DNA from: Candidatus Moraniibacteriota bacterium
Lineage (GTDB): Bacteria; Patescibacteriota; Minisyncoccia; CAIUEV01; JAHKAQ01
Length of the DNA stretch: 56,620 nucleotides
Direction of reading: 5' to 3'
Assembly: GCA_014729795.1 (NCBI GenBank)
Contig: WJJI01000028.1
Location: 1 to 56,620, forward strand
A program made the position numbers and the translations under genes. Positions within the stretch are counted from its first letter, which is position 1; each line of letters begins with the position of its first letter. The notes beneath the pieces are model-generated. The model did not search any database, was not told the origin of the DNA, and saw nothing but the letters and a program-made list of their open reading frames with translations. Shown in pieces: positions 8,997-20,060 of the stretch.

Positions 8997-10106
8997 TTAA
9001 TCTTCCAATTCCGGCTTTTCCAGCTCTCTAACATCAACCTTGCCTCCCGATTTACCCTGACTTATACGGTACACATCTTTATCGATTTTCGCAAATTCTT
9101 TAGCCGAATTATTATAAGCGCCAACCGTTGTCGCTAAATGAACGCCTACTTTTTGAAAATACACCTGGTAATTCTTTAAGTGCCGATCCAATTTTTCAAT
9201 ATTTTTCTTAAAATCTCCAATAGACTCCTTCATTTTTACCAAGCTTAATCCGTGCAAAACCGTTTGCAGGTATGCATAAAAAGAAGTGGGCGAAACTAAA
9301 ATCACCTTTCTTCTGTATGCGTAATCGATTAAATCATCAGCGGTTTGCTTTAACTCGCCTATCTTGGCGTTAAGCAGATCATGATATAAACCCTCGGAGG
9401 GAATAAACATAAAAGCAAAATCAAAAGTGCTTTCTTTGGGTCTTATATACTTGGCGGTCTCATCGATTCTTTTTTTTATGGAAGCGTAAATTTCTTTTTG
9501 TAATCTCTGTTTTTTTTGCGGGTCTACCTCCTCTACCATTTCATTATATTGTCTTAGTGTAAACTTTGAATCAATAGGTAAAATTTTCTTCTTATAAAAA
9601 ATCGCCGCATCCACGATATCTCCATTTTTAAATCGATATTGCATCTTATATCGATCCGGCTCAAAAACATTCTTAAGCATTGATTCTAAATAATACTCCC
9701 CTAAAACCCCTCTCTGCTTTGGGTTGCGTAAAATATTCTCAAGACTTTGCATTTGACCGGCAAAATCCGCGATCTTTTTATTTGTTTGTTCAAATCTTTC
9801 AATTTTACGAGCGGTTTGATCGATTAAATTCCGACTCTCTTTAAATTGCTTTTCAATAGTCTGGGTGGAATTATCAATGCCTTTGCTCAACAAATCGCTA
9901 ATTCGATCCAATCTATTCTGAATTTCATTACGACTTTGACCGGAAAACTTATGCACTTCCTGTCTTAAATCGCTCAATAAAGGCATGATTAATTTGTCTT
10001 GGTTTTTTTTATCTTGTTCCTGTTTAAGCTCTTCAAATTTTCGGTTCACTAAATAAATAATCACAGCAAAACCAAACACAATAAGTATTATTATAATTTT
10101 TTCCAT
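8997..10106 (-). CDS. rmuC: RmuC family protein
   Basis: N-terminal TM and coiled coil; RGVLGEYYLESML, DAAIFYKKKILPIDSKFTL, FIPSEGLYHDLL. Confidence 0.85.
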   Translation of the reverse strand: MEKIIIILIVFGFAVIIYLVNRKFEELKQEQDKKNQDKLIMPLLSDLRQEVHKFSGQSRNEIQNRLDRISDLLSKGIDNSTQTIEKQFKESRNLIDQTARKIERFEQTNKKIADFAGQMQSLENILRNPKQRGVLGEYYLESMLKNVFEPDRYKMQYRFKNGDIVDAAIFYKKKILPIDSKFTLRQYNEMVEEVDPQKKQRLQKEIYASIKKRIDETAKYIRPKESTFDFAFMFIPSEGLYHDLLNAKIGELKQTADDLIDYAYRRKVILVSPTSFYAYLQTVLHGLSLVKMKESIGDFKKNIEKLDRHLKNYQVYFQKVGVHLATTVGAYNNSAKEFAKIDKDVYRISQGKSGGKVDVRELEKPELED

Positions 10107-10475
10107 TTAGGTAATCTTAACTTGTTTTAATTTCTTATTTTGTCGCTCTAGCTTAGTCTTTAAAATCTCAATTTTTTTATTAATCTCGCCCACTCGATTG
10201 ACTTTTTCCCGCAATTCAAATTGATCTCTTTTTAATTTGGTTTCCAGCCGACCTAATTTATGTTTAATTGAGACAATTTCTTCTTCTACCTCTTGCACCG
10301 AATCCTGAGCAAATCTAATTTGTAAATCCAAATCCTTTTTTTCATTTTCCAAACCCTGTAACTCGTCTTCAAGGTTTTGAATTGTTGCTTTATAGTTTCT
10401 TATTAAATTTTCTCTTTCTATCCTATGCTCCCGGCGTTCTTTATTGGCTTCATCCTGTTTAAAGTAATCGGTCAT
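10107..10475 (-). CDS. Coiled-coil protein of unknown function
   Basis: 122-aa heptad-rich ORF directly upstream of rmuC. Confidence 0.6.
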   Translation of the reverse strand: MTDYFKQDEANKERREHRIERENLIRNYKATIQNLEDELQGLENEKKDLDLQIRFAQDSVQEVEEEIVSIKHKLGRLETKLKRDQFELREKVNRVGEINKKIEILKTKLERQNKKLKQVKIT

Positions 10476-10500
10476 GATAAATAATTATTATTAAATCTAT

Positions 10501-10575
10501 TATAAAGCGTATGAAGTAACCGTGACCAAAAACCGCAATATTTTCTCAAAAAATCCGCCAAAAGCGTAAGTCATA
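10501..10575. repeat. Half copy of the palindromic element (one arm)
   Basis: CGTGACCAAAAACC...CTCAAAAAATCCGCCAAAAGCGTAAGTCAT matches one arm of the 6664-6787 copy. Confidence 0.65.
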
Positions 10576-10614
10576 TTTCCATCTAATTTAATAACTTTAA
10601 AACTTAATCGGTAA

Positions 10615-13600
10615 TCATTGCTTGCCCATGGCATAGCTCTTCAGTTTGTTAAAATTCTCGCCAGCTAATTTGTATTCACCTTGAATTTTAACCTTGATAA
10701 AAACTCCATTATCGGTCTTGATTTTTAGAATAATCTTTCCCCGCCCGGGTTCAAGCCTTTTTAGTTGTTGTTTAATTTTATCAGTCCGCGTCTGCTTTGG
10801 ATCAAATTCAACCACAAACTCCCTAAGCCAATCCGTTTCGGTTTTTCTGCTTTTAATAGCTTCGTCTTTTTGCTTATTGTTGTTTTCTTGTTTTTTAACC
10901 CCGGCTGACATTTGAGCGGTAATCTCTCCCATTCGATTACATAAAAGCTTTAAATTTCCATCCTTGTCATTTAATTTTCCACTCGCCCAAACAACTCGAT
11001 CCTCGGTAATCAAATCATAGTATTTACTAAAAATTTTCGGAAAAATCACTAATTCCATCTTGCTAGATAAGTCTTCAATCTGGACAAACGCCATTTCTTG
11101 ATTATTCTTTGTTAAAATTTTCTTCACGCTGGTAATGATTCCGCCCACGGTTTTATTGGCTTTGCTTAAAGATTTCACCTCTTGACTTGTGTAATCGGTT
11201 TCTAGTTTTTTAATAGAGTCTGTTTTTTGATTTAAATAATTTTCATATTCGCTTAACGGATTTTCGCTAATATAAACACCCAACAATTCCTTCTCCCAAG
11301 CTGCTCTAATTTTTTTATCAATGGTTTGAGTAAAGTCTAATTTTAAATCTTGTCCTTGGGTTTCTTGTTCTTCGCCCCCGCCAAATAAACTGCTCTGACC
11401 TCTTTTTTCAATATCGCGAATTTCTTTTAAGTATTTCAATATTTTATCAATATTTTCAATCACTGCCTCCTGTTTAGCTATACCAGACAAAGCTCCTGAT
11501 TTGGCCAGACTTTCCAAGGATTTCTTATTTAAATCTTTGTCTTTTATTCTTTTTAAAAAATCAACTAGATTTTTAAACTTACCGTTTTTTTTCCTTTCTT
11601 GAATAATGGTTTTGGTTATGTTAGACCCTACGTTTTTAATAGCGCTTAAACCATAGCGAATAAACTGCTGATTCTGCTTGCCCAAAGCTGAAAAACGTTC
11701 ATAACTCTCATTCACATCAGGCGGTAACACTGGTATTTGCATTTTCCGACATTCTTCAATTTCAATCGCGATTCTATCTGTATCTCCCTGTTCGCTGGAA
11801 AGTAAGGCAGCCATAAACTCCACCGGATAATAAGCCTTAAAATAGGCGGTCTGATAACCAATCATGGCATAACAAGCGCTATGAGCCCAATTAAAACCGT
11901 ATCCGGCAAACGGTTTGATAAAATCCCAAATTTTTTCCGCGGTTTTTCCTTTAATTTTATTATTAATACAACCCAAAATAAATTTGTCCCGCTGTTCATC
12001 CATGAGCTTTTTTATTTTTTTGCCCATGGCTTTTCGTAAATAATCAGCCTCTCCGGCGGTAAATCCCGCTAATTGTTTGGCAATTTCCATAACCTGTTCT
12101 TGCACCACAATAATTCCATAAGTTTTTTTTAAAATCGGTTCAAGTTTAGGATGTAGGTAACTAATCTTTCTTTTCCCGTATTTGCCGGCAATATAGTCTG
12201 GAATCCAATCCATTGGTCCGGGCCGGTATAAAGCCACCATGTCAATTAAATCTTGAAAACGAGTAGGCTTGAGCTCGCGCAAGTACCGTTTAAAACCAGC
12301 TGACTCAAACTGAAACACCCCGGTCGTTTCTCCTTTTGCAAACAATTCCAAAGTCTTCTTGTCATCAAGTGGAATTTTATCCAAAGTGTATTCTTGCTTG
12401 TATCTTGCCCGAATAATATCGATTACGTTCTGCAAAATTGTTAAATTTTTTAAACCTAAAAAATCCATTTTCAGTAATCCTAAGGCTTCAATGGCTTTAC
12501 CTTCATATTGACTAACAATCACTTCTTCCTTTTTGGAGCTGTCTCTAATATTTTTCTGCAATGGTACGTAATGATTTAAAGGTTCTTTGGTAATTACCAC
12601 GCCGCAAGCATGAGTTGAGGCGTGTCGAGCAACTCCCTCCAACCTTTTGGCAGTATCCACGATTTTTTTTACGTTTTCATCTTGATCATACATCCTTTTT
12701 AGCTCGCCGGAAATCTCACAAGCCTCCTCCAAAGTGGTCAAAGCCGGAACTTGTTTGGCGATTTTATCGCAAAAATCATAAGCGTAATCCAAAGAGCGAC
12801 CCGCGTCGCGAATAGCGGCTCTAGCCGCCATAGTTCCAAAAGTTATAATTTGCGCCACCTTGTCATGGCCATATTTATTAGCCACGTATTCAATAACTTC
12901 ATCCCGACGATTATCCGCGAAATCTATATCAATATCCGGCATACTGATTCTTTCCGGATTTAAAAACCTCTCAAATAATAATTCAAACTTAATTGGATCA
13001 ATATTGGTAATTCGGGTCAAATACGAAACAATGCTTCCGGCGGCCGAACCTCGACCCGGGCCAACAACAATCTTGTTTTCTTTAGCCCAGTTAACAAAAT
13101 CCGCTACTATTAAAAAATACGAAGCATATCCCATTTTTTTAATAATACCTAGCTCGAAATCCAATCTTTTGTAAACTTCATCGCTGGGTTCATCCCCATA
13201 GCGAAATTTTATCCCCTGCTCACACAATTTTCTCAAATACTGATTTTCATTCTGATCTCCGGGAATTTCTAAATGCGGCAACACAACCTCTCCCATTTTA
13301 GGAGAAAAATTACATTCAGCTGCGATTTTAACTGTATTTTCCAAAGCCTCCGGACAATGTTTAAACAATTCCCACATTTCTTCAACACTTTTCAGGTATA
13401 AATCAAACTCCTTCATCCCTAACCGATTCTTGTCGGTCACTTTTTTATTTTGTTGAATGCACAACAACACATCCTGAATTTCCTTGTCTTGCTTATGGAC
13501 ATAGTGCACGTCACAAGTAGCCACCAATCGCGCTTTAGTTGTTTTGGAAGCCTTAATAAGGGCTTGATTGACCCTTTTTTGGGTTTCTGAATTTTCATGA

Positions 13601-14151
13601 CCCTCTAACTCTAAATAAAAATTATCCCGACCAAAAATTGTTTGATATTCTTTGATAACTTTTTCCAGCTTTTTTTTATTAGTTGAAACCGCGGTTTTGG
13701 GAATCTCGCCCGCCATGCAAGCGCTGGTAGCAATCAAGCCCCGACTGTGCTTTTTTAATAATTGTTTATCGATTCTGGGTTTATAGTAAAAACCCTGCAA
13801 ATGCGCCTTGGAAACCAATTTAATCAAATTTCGATAACCGATTTCATCTTTAGCTAACAACACTAAATGATAGCGTTCTTCATCAACTTTTGGTCGTTTA
13901 TTATTCATACCATTGATTGCTAAATAAACTTCGCAACCAATAATCGGTTTTATTCCGTATTCTTTGGCTTTTTGAAAAAATTCAATAGCGCCGTACATCA
14001 CGCCGTGATCAGTCAAAGCCAAAGCCTTCATTCCCATTTTCTTGGCTTGTTTCAGTAAATCATCAATCTTACCCAAGCCATCTAATAGAGAATAATGGGA
14101 ATGCACATGCAAATGCACAAAATCATTTTTTCTTAATTTAACCTTTTTCAT
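10615..14151 (-). CDS. dnaE: DNA polymerase III alpha subunit
   Basis: PHP domain [57 protein letters not shown]. Confidence 0.97.
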   Translation of the reverse strand: MKKVKLRKNDFVHLHVHSHYSLLDGLGKIDDLLKQAKKMGMKALALTDHGVMYGAIEFFQKAKEYGIKPIIGCEVYLAINGMNNKRPKVDEERYHLVLLAKDEIGYRNLIKLVSKAHLQGFYYKPRIDKQLLKKHSRGLIATSACMAGEIPKTAVSTNKKKLEKVIKEYQTIFGRDNFYLELEGHENSETQKRVNQALIKASKTTKARLVATCDVHYVHKQDKEIQDVLLCIQQNKKVTDKNRLGMKEFDLYLKSVEEMWELFKHCPEALENTVKIAAECNFSPKMGEVVLPHLEIPGDQNENQYLRKLCEQGIKFRYGDEPSDEVYKRLDFELGIIKKMGYASYFLIVADFVNWAKENKIVVGPGRGSAAGSIVSYLTRITNIDPIKFELLFERFLNPERISMPDIDIDFADNRRDEVIEYVANKYGHDKVAQIITFGTMAARAAIRDAGRSLDYAYDFCDKIAKQVPALTTLEEACEISGELKRMYDQDENVKKIVDTAKRLEGVARHASTHACGVVITKEPLNHYVPLQKNIRDSSKKEEVIVSQYEGKAIEALGLLKMDFLGLKNLTILQNVIDIIRARYKQEYTLDKIPLDDKKTLELFAKGETTGVFQFESAGFKRYLRELKPTRFQDLIDMVALYRPGPMDWIPDYIAGKYGKRKISYLHPKLEPILKKTYGIIVVQEQVMEIAKQLAGFTAGEADYLRKAMGKKIKKLMDEQRDKFILGCINNKIKGKTAEKIWDFIKPFAGYGFNWAHSACYAMIGYQTAYFKAYYPVEFMAALLSSEQGDTDRIAIEIEECRKMQIPVLPPDVNESYERFSALGKQNQQFIRYGLSAIKNVGSNITKTIIQERKKNGKFKNLVDFLKRIKDKDLNKKSLESLAKSGALSGIAKQEAVIENIDKILKYLKEIRDIEKRGQSSLFGGGEEQETQGQDLKLDFTQTIDKKIRAAWEKELLGVYISENPLSEYENYLNQKTDSIKKLETDYTSQEVKSLSKANKTVGGIITSVKKILTKNNQEMAFVQIEDLSSKMELVIFPKIFSKYYDLITEDRVVWASGKLNDKDGNLKLLCNRMGEITAQMSAGVKKQENNNKQKDEAIKSRKTETDWLREFVVEFDPKQTRTDKIKQQLKRLEPGRGKIILKIKTDNGVFIKVKIQGEYKLAGENFNKLKSYAMGKQ

Positions 14152-14239
14152 TTTTCAATATTTTTTTTGGTCATACCTACTAAAAAATTTATTCAAAGCT
14201 CAAAAATTTTAATTAGGCTTATAAAGCTTATATCGTTAA

Positions 14240-14267
14240 AAATCAAGCCGGTCTTATTTTGCTTGAT
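14240..14267 (-). terminator. Hairpin terminator after the helicase-nuclease gene
   Basis: Minus strand ATCAAGC - 12-nt loop - GCTTGAT followed by TTTT. Confidence 0.5.
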
Positions 14268-14269
14268 CT

Positions 14270-17200
14270 TTAACCCTCTCTCTGACAAATAAAATAATAA
14301 TCGCAATTATCGCACTGTTGCTTCTGCGGATTAGCTTTAAAATTCAAACTTTTGATTTGCTTAATTGCGTACTCTAATTCTTTTTTTAAATTTTCTAAAT
14401 CGTTTTCATTAATAACAAAACTATGCTTTAAAAATTCATCAGAGTCTTTTTTGGGTTTAATAAAATCAATCTCAGCCTGATCAACCTTATAACTAAATTT
14501 TTTATCCAATTGGCTCAATAATTTATAAAAAACCAATTGTCGAAAAAGATCCCCGTTAGAGTTTTTGGTTTTTCCCAAAATCATATTTTTACTTCCGGGT
14601 TGTTTGGTTTTATAATCAACCACCTTAACCAATTCCGATTCTCGATTTTTTCCCATCTTAGAGATTAATTCTATTTTATCAACTTTACCCGACAGCTTAA
14701 CTTCTTGAATATACCTTGCGGTTAAATTTGTTTCCAACGCTATTGGTTTAACAAAACTATCTTGATAATAATTAAAGTAAGCTTCCAAAGATTGGCGGCC
14801 TTCTTGACTGGCCATCTTATAATCGTTTTTTTGCAAAGGTTCTTTTTCCAGGCTTTGTTCAAAACTTTTCAATAAAAGCTCTTTTTCTATTCTACCAGTT
14901 TTCATGAATTTTAAAAAAAACTTTTCCAGAGCTTTATGGACCGCTGTTCCCAGGCTAGCGGTTTTATTTTTAGCTTTTGGTACAAATAAAAGTTTTTCAT
15001 ATTTGTAGCGTCTTGGACAATTTAAAAATAGATTCAGCGAGGTTGGACTCAAACTTAATTTCTTCACGCGCTCTTGTAAAAATTCCTGCTCTTGCTTGTT
15101 TTTCAAGGTTTTAATCTTGGATTTAAGCTCTATTTCTACTCGTTTCAAACTTTGGTCTTCATAACGCTTTAAATCTTTAAATTCTTTAACCTTTTCTTGA
15201 ATTTCTGCGATAAAACGAGAATCTGTTCTTGGCTTGCTTTTGCCGTTTAAAGAGTGGTTTTTATAATTACTTAAAAATAAATATGCTTTAGCTCTGGTCA
15301 TGGCCACATAGGCCAGTCGTCGCTCTTCTTCCAATTTCTGATTAACGCTATCTTTAATTGTCGGCAGCTCCCAGCCCAAATCAAAAAAATAACTACTGTC
15401 TGGAAGTTTCAGTTTGTTATTTACTCGCTTACCATCCCAAACTCCCCGATTCAAACTGGGAATAAAAACTGCTTCAAATTCTTGCCCTTTGGCTTGATGC
15501 GCGGTCATAATTTTTACATCCCGACTAGCCAAGGATAATTTCCTGGCTTTAATTTGGATACTTTCGGCTTTCATCATCTCCAAATCCTTTAAGGCTTGCT
15601 TTAATTTCCATTTTGGGCTGCTTTGGTTTGTCTTTTTTATAAAATTAAATAAGCTGGATATTTTATTTAAAAGCTGTAAATCTTTATTTAATAAAAGTTC
15701 ATTTAAAAAACCCGAGTCGTTTAATATTCTTTCCGCCATCAAAACCGCTGGGGTTTTAGCCGCTAACTTATTCCATTTTAACAATGAGTTAAAAAAATTT
15801 TTTATTTTTTCAAAATCTTCAAAATTTATTTCTGTTGCCTGAATTCCATTCGAATTACTTCCCTTTTGCTGTCTAGAATTTAGCTTAAGATAATAGTCAA
15901 TTAAATTCCTCTTGGTTTTATTGGCCAAATCATTAAATCGATAATAGTCTTGGAGAGAAATCTCAAAGCAAGACATCGACATTGCGGTGTAAACGCTTTG
16001 ATTACTTTTTGGGTTGCTGGCTGCTCTTAATAAATCTAAAAACAGATCAATTTCTTCAGAATCCAATACCGATTTTGAGCTGGAAGTCTCTACTTGTAAA
16101 CCTGCTTTCATTAAATATTCCGCCATTTCTTCCACCTCTTTGTTGGTTCTTAAAATTATCGCGATCTCATTCAAATCAAGTCCTTGTTGTTGTAATTCTT
16201 TAATCTTTTGAGTAATAAAATATTTTTCCACTATCTCATCGCTAAACCGATACAATTGCGCCCGGTTATCTTTTTCTTTGTTAATCTCGGCTGCTTTAAT
16301 TTTATTACTTATTCCCTCTAATTCGTTTGTATTCACCAACCGCTCCTGATTGGAACTAATTAACGCCTGACTGGCTTGGATAATTGCCGGACTGCTTCGA
16401 TAGTTGGTATTGATGTTGATTAATTTTAAATTCTTAAAATGTTTTTTAAAAAAAAGCATATTGGCCAGGTTTGCTCCCTGAAAACGATAAATAGCTTGAT
16501 CATCATCGCCTACCACAAAAATATTAGCTTGTTTTTGTGTCCCCACAATCAAATTCACCAATTTGTTTTGAGCATTGTTGGTGTCCTGATATTCATCCCC
16601 TAAAATATATTTGTATTGGCCCGCTATCTTAAATAAAAAAGCTTGATCTTTTTCCAATGCCTGCAAAACCCATAGAATCATATCTTCATGATCATATAAG
16701 CCGTATTTTTTACATTGTTTTTCATATTGTTCAAAAACTTGCCACAATTCTTGATTCTTTTGCGCTTGCTTTTTTAAATCCCGCCATTTTGCTTTTGGTT
16801 TCAAGGTTTTTTTATTAAGCATTTCTTGCTTTTTGCTTTCTACCTGCTTGACATAATTATCGGTAATTTTTTTAAAAGCTTGACTATCTATACCCTCTTT
16901 TTTTAAAAAAGCGATTTTTTTAATTATCTCTTCTTTATAAAACATCTGGTCAATAAACAACTTCAAATATTTCAAATCCATATCTTTAATAATCTTTTCC
17001 ATCAGCTTAGCCTTGGCTAAATCATCAATATTTTCTAAATTTTTACTTTGTTTAAATAATTCTTGGTTGTTTTGAATTAATTCGTTACAAAAACCATGAA
17101 AAGTATTTATCTGTGCGTCATAGGCGCTTGGACCTAAAAAACTTGTCAGTCTTTCCCGCATCGAGCTTGCTCCGGCCTCACTAAAAGTTAAGGCTAGGAT

Positions 17201-17380
17201 TTCCCGAGGCAAAGCCTTTTTTTGGTAAACAATATTAGCGATCCGTAAACCTAAAACCTGAGTTTTACCCGTACCCGGACCGGCAACTACCATTACCGGA
17301 CCATCGACAATTTCAACTGCTTGACGCTGAGCTTTATTTAAAACTTGAAAATTTTTTTTGAAATTCTCCTTATAATTCAT
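14270..17380 (-). CDS. UvrD/PcrA-like helicase fused to a C-terminal PD-(D/E)XK nuclease with predicted Fe-S cysteines
   Basis: GPGTGKTQVLGLRI, GDDDQAIYRFQGA, VAMTRAKAYLFLS; C-terminal CPRRYKYEKLL, VVDYKTK, CDNCDYYFIC. Confidence 0.9.
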   Translation of the reverse strand: MNYKENFKKNFQVLNKAQRQAVEIVDGPVMVVAGPGTGKTQVLGLRIANIVYQKKALPREILALTFSEAGASSMRERLTSFLGPSAYDAQINTFHGFCNELIQNNQELFKQSKNLENIDDLAKAKLMEKIIKDMDLKYLKLFIDQMFYKEEIIKKIAFLKKEGIDSQAFKKITDNYVKQVESKKQEMLNKKTLKPKAKWRDLKKQAQKNQELWQVFEQYEKQCKKYGLYDHEDMILWVLQALEKDQAFLFKIAGQYKYILGDEYQDTNNAQNKLVNLIVGTQKQANIFVVGDDDQAIYRFQGANLANMLFFKKHFKNLKLININTNYRSSPAIIQASQALISSNQERLVNTNELEGISNKIKAAEINKEKDNRAQLYRFSDEIVEKYFITQKIKELQQQGLDLNEIAIILRTNKEVEEMAEYLMKAGLQVETSSSKSVLDSEEIDLFLDLLRAASNPKSNQSVYTAMSMSCFEISLQDYYRFNDLANKTKRNLIDYYLKLNSRQQKGSNSNGIQATEINFEDFEKIKNFFNSLLKWNKLAAKTPAVLMAERILNDSGFLNELLLNKDLQLLNKISSLFNFIKKTNQSSPKWKLKQALKDLEMMKAESIQIKARKLSLASRDVKIMTAHQAKGQEFEAVFIPSLNRGVWDGKRVNNKLKLPDSSYFFDLGWELPTIKDSVNQKLEEERRLAYVAMTRAKAYLFLSNYKNHSLNGKSKPRTDSRFIAEIQEKVKEFKDLKRYEDQSLKRVEIELKSKIKTLKNKQEQEFLQERVKKLSLSPTSLNLFLNCPRRYKYEKLLFVPKAKNKTASLGTAVHKALEKFFLKFMKTGRIEKELLLKSFEQSLEKEPLQKNDYKMASQEGRQSLEAYFNYYQDSFVKPIALETNLTARYIQEVKLSGKVDKIELISKMGKNRESELVKVVDYKTKQPGSKNMILGKTKNSNGDLFRQLVFYKLLSQLDKKFSYKVDQAEIDFIKPKKDSDEFLKHSFVINENDLENLKKELEYAIKQIKSLNFKANPQKQQCDNCDYYFICQREG

Positions 17381-17457
17381 AATGTTATTGTGGCTTATTA
17401 AAAAAACTTGTCAAAAACAATAATATTTTATGTGGCTATTGTCCAATAAAACAATTA

Positions 17458-18045
17458 TTACAGATTGAATCGCTGTTGTTCTCTATTTTCCAGAACTTGA
17501 ATTCTTTGCTCAAGATGAGCGCATCGACTTTGTAAATGTTTCAATTCATTAATGCTTTGCGTGCTATACCCAAAATAAACCATCAAACCCAATCCAACTA
17601 AACCTAAAACCAAGGCCATGCCTCGATAAATCCAAGTAATTAAACCAATGATTTTTGGATATAAATTTAATTCCAAATAACCTGGCTCATTATCATCTTC
17701 AGCCCGGACTGGCTCCTCTTGCGCTTCTTGATCCTGATTAAACCGATGTTTTAAGTTTTCCAAAAAACTTTCAGATTCCTCCCTGGCTCTTTGAATAACA
17801 TTTAATTTTTCCAATTTTTCATCTGTGTTTTGAATCATGTCTAAAATTCCGGCCTTCTCTGCGCTTTTTGCCGCTAAACTCTTATAAACCCCTCCAATAA
17901 ACAAAGCTGAAAGCGCCAAGGCTAAAAAAATCGGAAACAAAAGCATTGGAATTGCAGCCATTATTTTTAAAATTTTACTTCTCAGAAAATATGCCGCGGT
18001 TAAAAACGCGATCACAACCAAAACAATAATTGTAAAAATATTCAT
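17458..18045 (-). CDS. Membrane protein with coiled coil, unknown function
   Basis: Three predicted TM stretches and a C-terminal coiled coil. Confidence 0.6.
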   Translation of the reverse strand: MNIFTIIVLVVIAFLTAAYFLRSKILKIMAAIPMLLFPIFLALALSALFIGGVYKSLAAKSAEKAGILDMIQNTDEKLEKLNVIQRAREESESFLENLKHRFNQDQEAQEEPVRAEDDNEPGYLELNLYPKIIGLITWIYRGMALVLGLVGLGLMVYFGYSTQSINELKHLQSRCAHLEQRIQVLENREQQRFNL

Positions 18046-18059
18046 TTTTTTTATTTTAA

Positions 18060-18127
18060 GAATTATACGTTAAAAAATTTTCATAATCATTGTTTAACGG
18101 TTCAAAAAATTACCAAACGTATAATTC
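18060..18127. repeat. Palindromic element copy
   Basis: 12-bp perfect inverted repeat GAATTATACGTT (18060-18071) / AACGTATAATTC (18116-18127), inner AAAAAATTACC. Confidence 0.75.
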
Positions 18128-18143
18128 CCGCTTTTTTAAAAAA

Positions 18144-19235
18144 CTAAGATTGTTTAGAAATATTCAATAAAATTCCGGTTCCGACTAAAGACACAATCAG
18201 AGCCGAAGCTCCATAAGAAATAAAGGGCAGAGGTATTCCTGTTAAAGGAATCAGGGAGGTAATGGCTGCAATATTAATAAATGCTTGAAAAACAAACCAA
18301 GTGGTTATCCCTCCCGCCACCAGTCTAGCAAAAGTATCTTGCGCTCTCTTGGTAATTAAATAACCTCGCCAAGCAATGATTAAAAATAAAAGCACCACTA
18401 AAAATCCCCCGATCATGCCTAGTTCTTCACAAATAATTGCAAAAATTGAGTCTCCAATCGGTTCTGGTAAATATAAAAACTTTTGTCTGCCTAAACCCAA
18501 ACCGTTGCCCCAAAAACCGCCACTGCCTATAGCAATTAAAGCTTGATTTATTTGATAGCCGATTCCGCGCGGATCTGTTTCCGGATTCAAAAAAACCGTA
18601 AATCTTGCCATTCTGTAAGGAGCAAACACAATCAGCAAGTACAAACTCAAAAGCCCTATCATAATTAAAAGAAGCAAATGCGCTAATCTTCCCTGAGCCA
18701 AAAAAAATATAGTTACCGATATGATAACGATTATTCCTAATGTTCCAATATCTGGTTGTTTAATAATTAAAACAGCCATCACTAAGATAACCGCAAAAAA
18801 AGGTAAAAATCCTTCGGTAAAATCTTTAATTTTTTGCTCGCGTTTCGATAACCAAGCCGATAAGTATAAAATAACCGCCAATTTAGCAATTTCAGTTGGT
18901 TGCACGTTGATCGGACCTAAATTTAGCCATCTGGTCGATCCTTGATAATTCTCGCCCAAACCCGGAATAAAAACCGCCATTAGTAAGCCCAAAACCAATA
19001 AAAACAAAGGAAAAGCGATTCTTTCCCAAATCTTATAATTAATATTTTGAGCGATAAACCAAACTATCAAACCCGGTATAACTCCAAAATACAGTTGGTG
19101 GAAAAAAAAGTAATAAGGCTGACCATAATTATTCATCGATAAAACAAATCCGGCTGAAAAAATCACCAGCATACCAAACAATAGCAAGCAAAAAGTAGTT
19201 ATCATTAATGGCTTATCCGCGTTTCTTCTTGTCAT
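18144..19235 (-). CDS. ftsW: FtsW/RodA/SpoVE family lipid II polymerase
   Basis: QPTEIAKLAVILYLSAWLSKRE, KQPDIGT, LTGIPLPFISYGASALIVSLVGTGILLNIS. Confidence 0.9.
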   Translation of the reverse strand: MTRRNADKPLMITTFCLLLFGMLVIFSAGFVLSMNNYGQPYYFFFHQLYFGVIPGLIVWFIAQNINYKIWERIAFPLFLLVLGLLMAVFIPGLGENYQGSTRWLNLGPINVQPTEIAKLAVILYLSAWLSKREQKIKDFTEGFLPFFAVILVMAVLIIKQPDIGTLGIIVIISVTIFFLAQGRLAHLLLLIMIGLLSLYLLIVFAPYRMARFTVFLNPETDPRGIGYQINQALIAIGSGGFWGNGLGLGRQKFLYLPEPIGDSIFAIICEELGMIGGFLVVLLFLIIAWRGYLITKRAQDTFARLVAGGITTWFVFQAFINIAAITSLIPLTGIPLPFISYGASALIVSLVGTGILLNISKQS

Positions 19236-19888
19236 TGTTTGCTTTTATCTTGTCTCCATTTTTTAATCTTTTGATGATTACCGCTAAGTAAAACCTTGGG
19301 CACCCGCCAATCCTGAAAAACTTCCGGTCGGGTATATTGAGGATATTCGCTAACTATTCCCTTTTCATAAGACTCCTCCAACAGGGATTGTTCATTGCCT
19401 AACACTCCTTGCGCCAATCTTGCGGTTGAATCAATTATAACCGCGGCCGCCAATTCGCCGCCGCTTAAAATATACCGCCCAATCGAAATCGCTTCATCGC
19501 AAACATGATCCTCTACCCGCTGATCAACCCCTTCGTACCGACCGCAGACAAAAATGATTCGATCATACTTAGTCAATTCAATGGCTTTTTTTTGAGTAAA
19601 AACCTTGGATCCGGCCGCCAATAAAATCACTCTGGTTTTTTGAGATTTGAGTTTGGCTTGTTTTCTCAAGTAGTTCACCGCCTTATAAACCGGCTCGACT
19701 CTCATCACCATGCCTGGCCCACCGCCAAAAGGTTTATCGTCCACGGACTTATGTTTATCTGTGGTAAAATCTCTTAGATCATGAAAATTAACCTTTAATA
19801 ATTTCCTTTCCCTGGCCTTACCCAAAACCCCTTGCTCAAAATAAAGTTCCAGCGCTTGTGGAAAAATTGTCAGCACATCAAAAATCAT
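19232..19888 (-). CDS. trmD: tRNA (guanine-N1)-methyltransferase
   Basis: MIFDVLTIFPQ, VDDKPFGGGPGMVM, GRYEGVDQRV, SIGRYILSGGELAA; overlaps the ftsW start by ATGA. Confidence 0.92.
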   Translation of the reverse strand: MIFDVLTIFPQALELYFEQGVLGKARERKLLKVNFHDLRDFTTDKHKSVDDKPFGGGPGMVMRVEPVYKAVNYLRKQAKLKSQKTRVILLAAGSKVFTQKKAIELTKYDRIIFVCGRYEGVDQRVEDHVCDEAISIGRYILSGGELAAAVIIDSTARLAQGVLGNEQSLLEESYEKGIVSEYPQYTRPEVFQDWRVPKVLLSGNHQKIKKWRQDKSKQ

Positions 19889-20060
19889 TTGCGTATTTTT
19901 ATTTTTATTATCATCTCCGCTTTTTTATTCCCTCTTTACAATTCCTTATCTCTCTATATTATTTAATTTAAACAACAAAATCAAATTTATTAAATTTTAA
20001 AACCGTAACAAGATTCTTTGGTAATAATGGTAATATTTTCTATATCATTGTAATTAAACT

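Noticed and set aside
8809-9000. 63-aa + strand ORF (…VVGFEPTRTEVHDILSVACLPVPPHRLSTD)
   Set aside because: It reads through the antisense of tRNA-Leu(CAA); GFEPT...PPHR is a classic spurious translation of a tRNA antisense strand.
12615-13174. + strand ORFs antisense to dnaE (12615-12815, 12751-12963, 12860-13174)
   Set aside because: Overlap highly conserved DnaE motifs on the other strand; no recognisable domains.
14270-17380. Treating the Cys-containing nuclease tail as a Cas4 protein
   Set aside because: It is fused to a UvrD-type helicase with no CRISPR context; AddB-like repair nuclease is the better fit.
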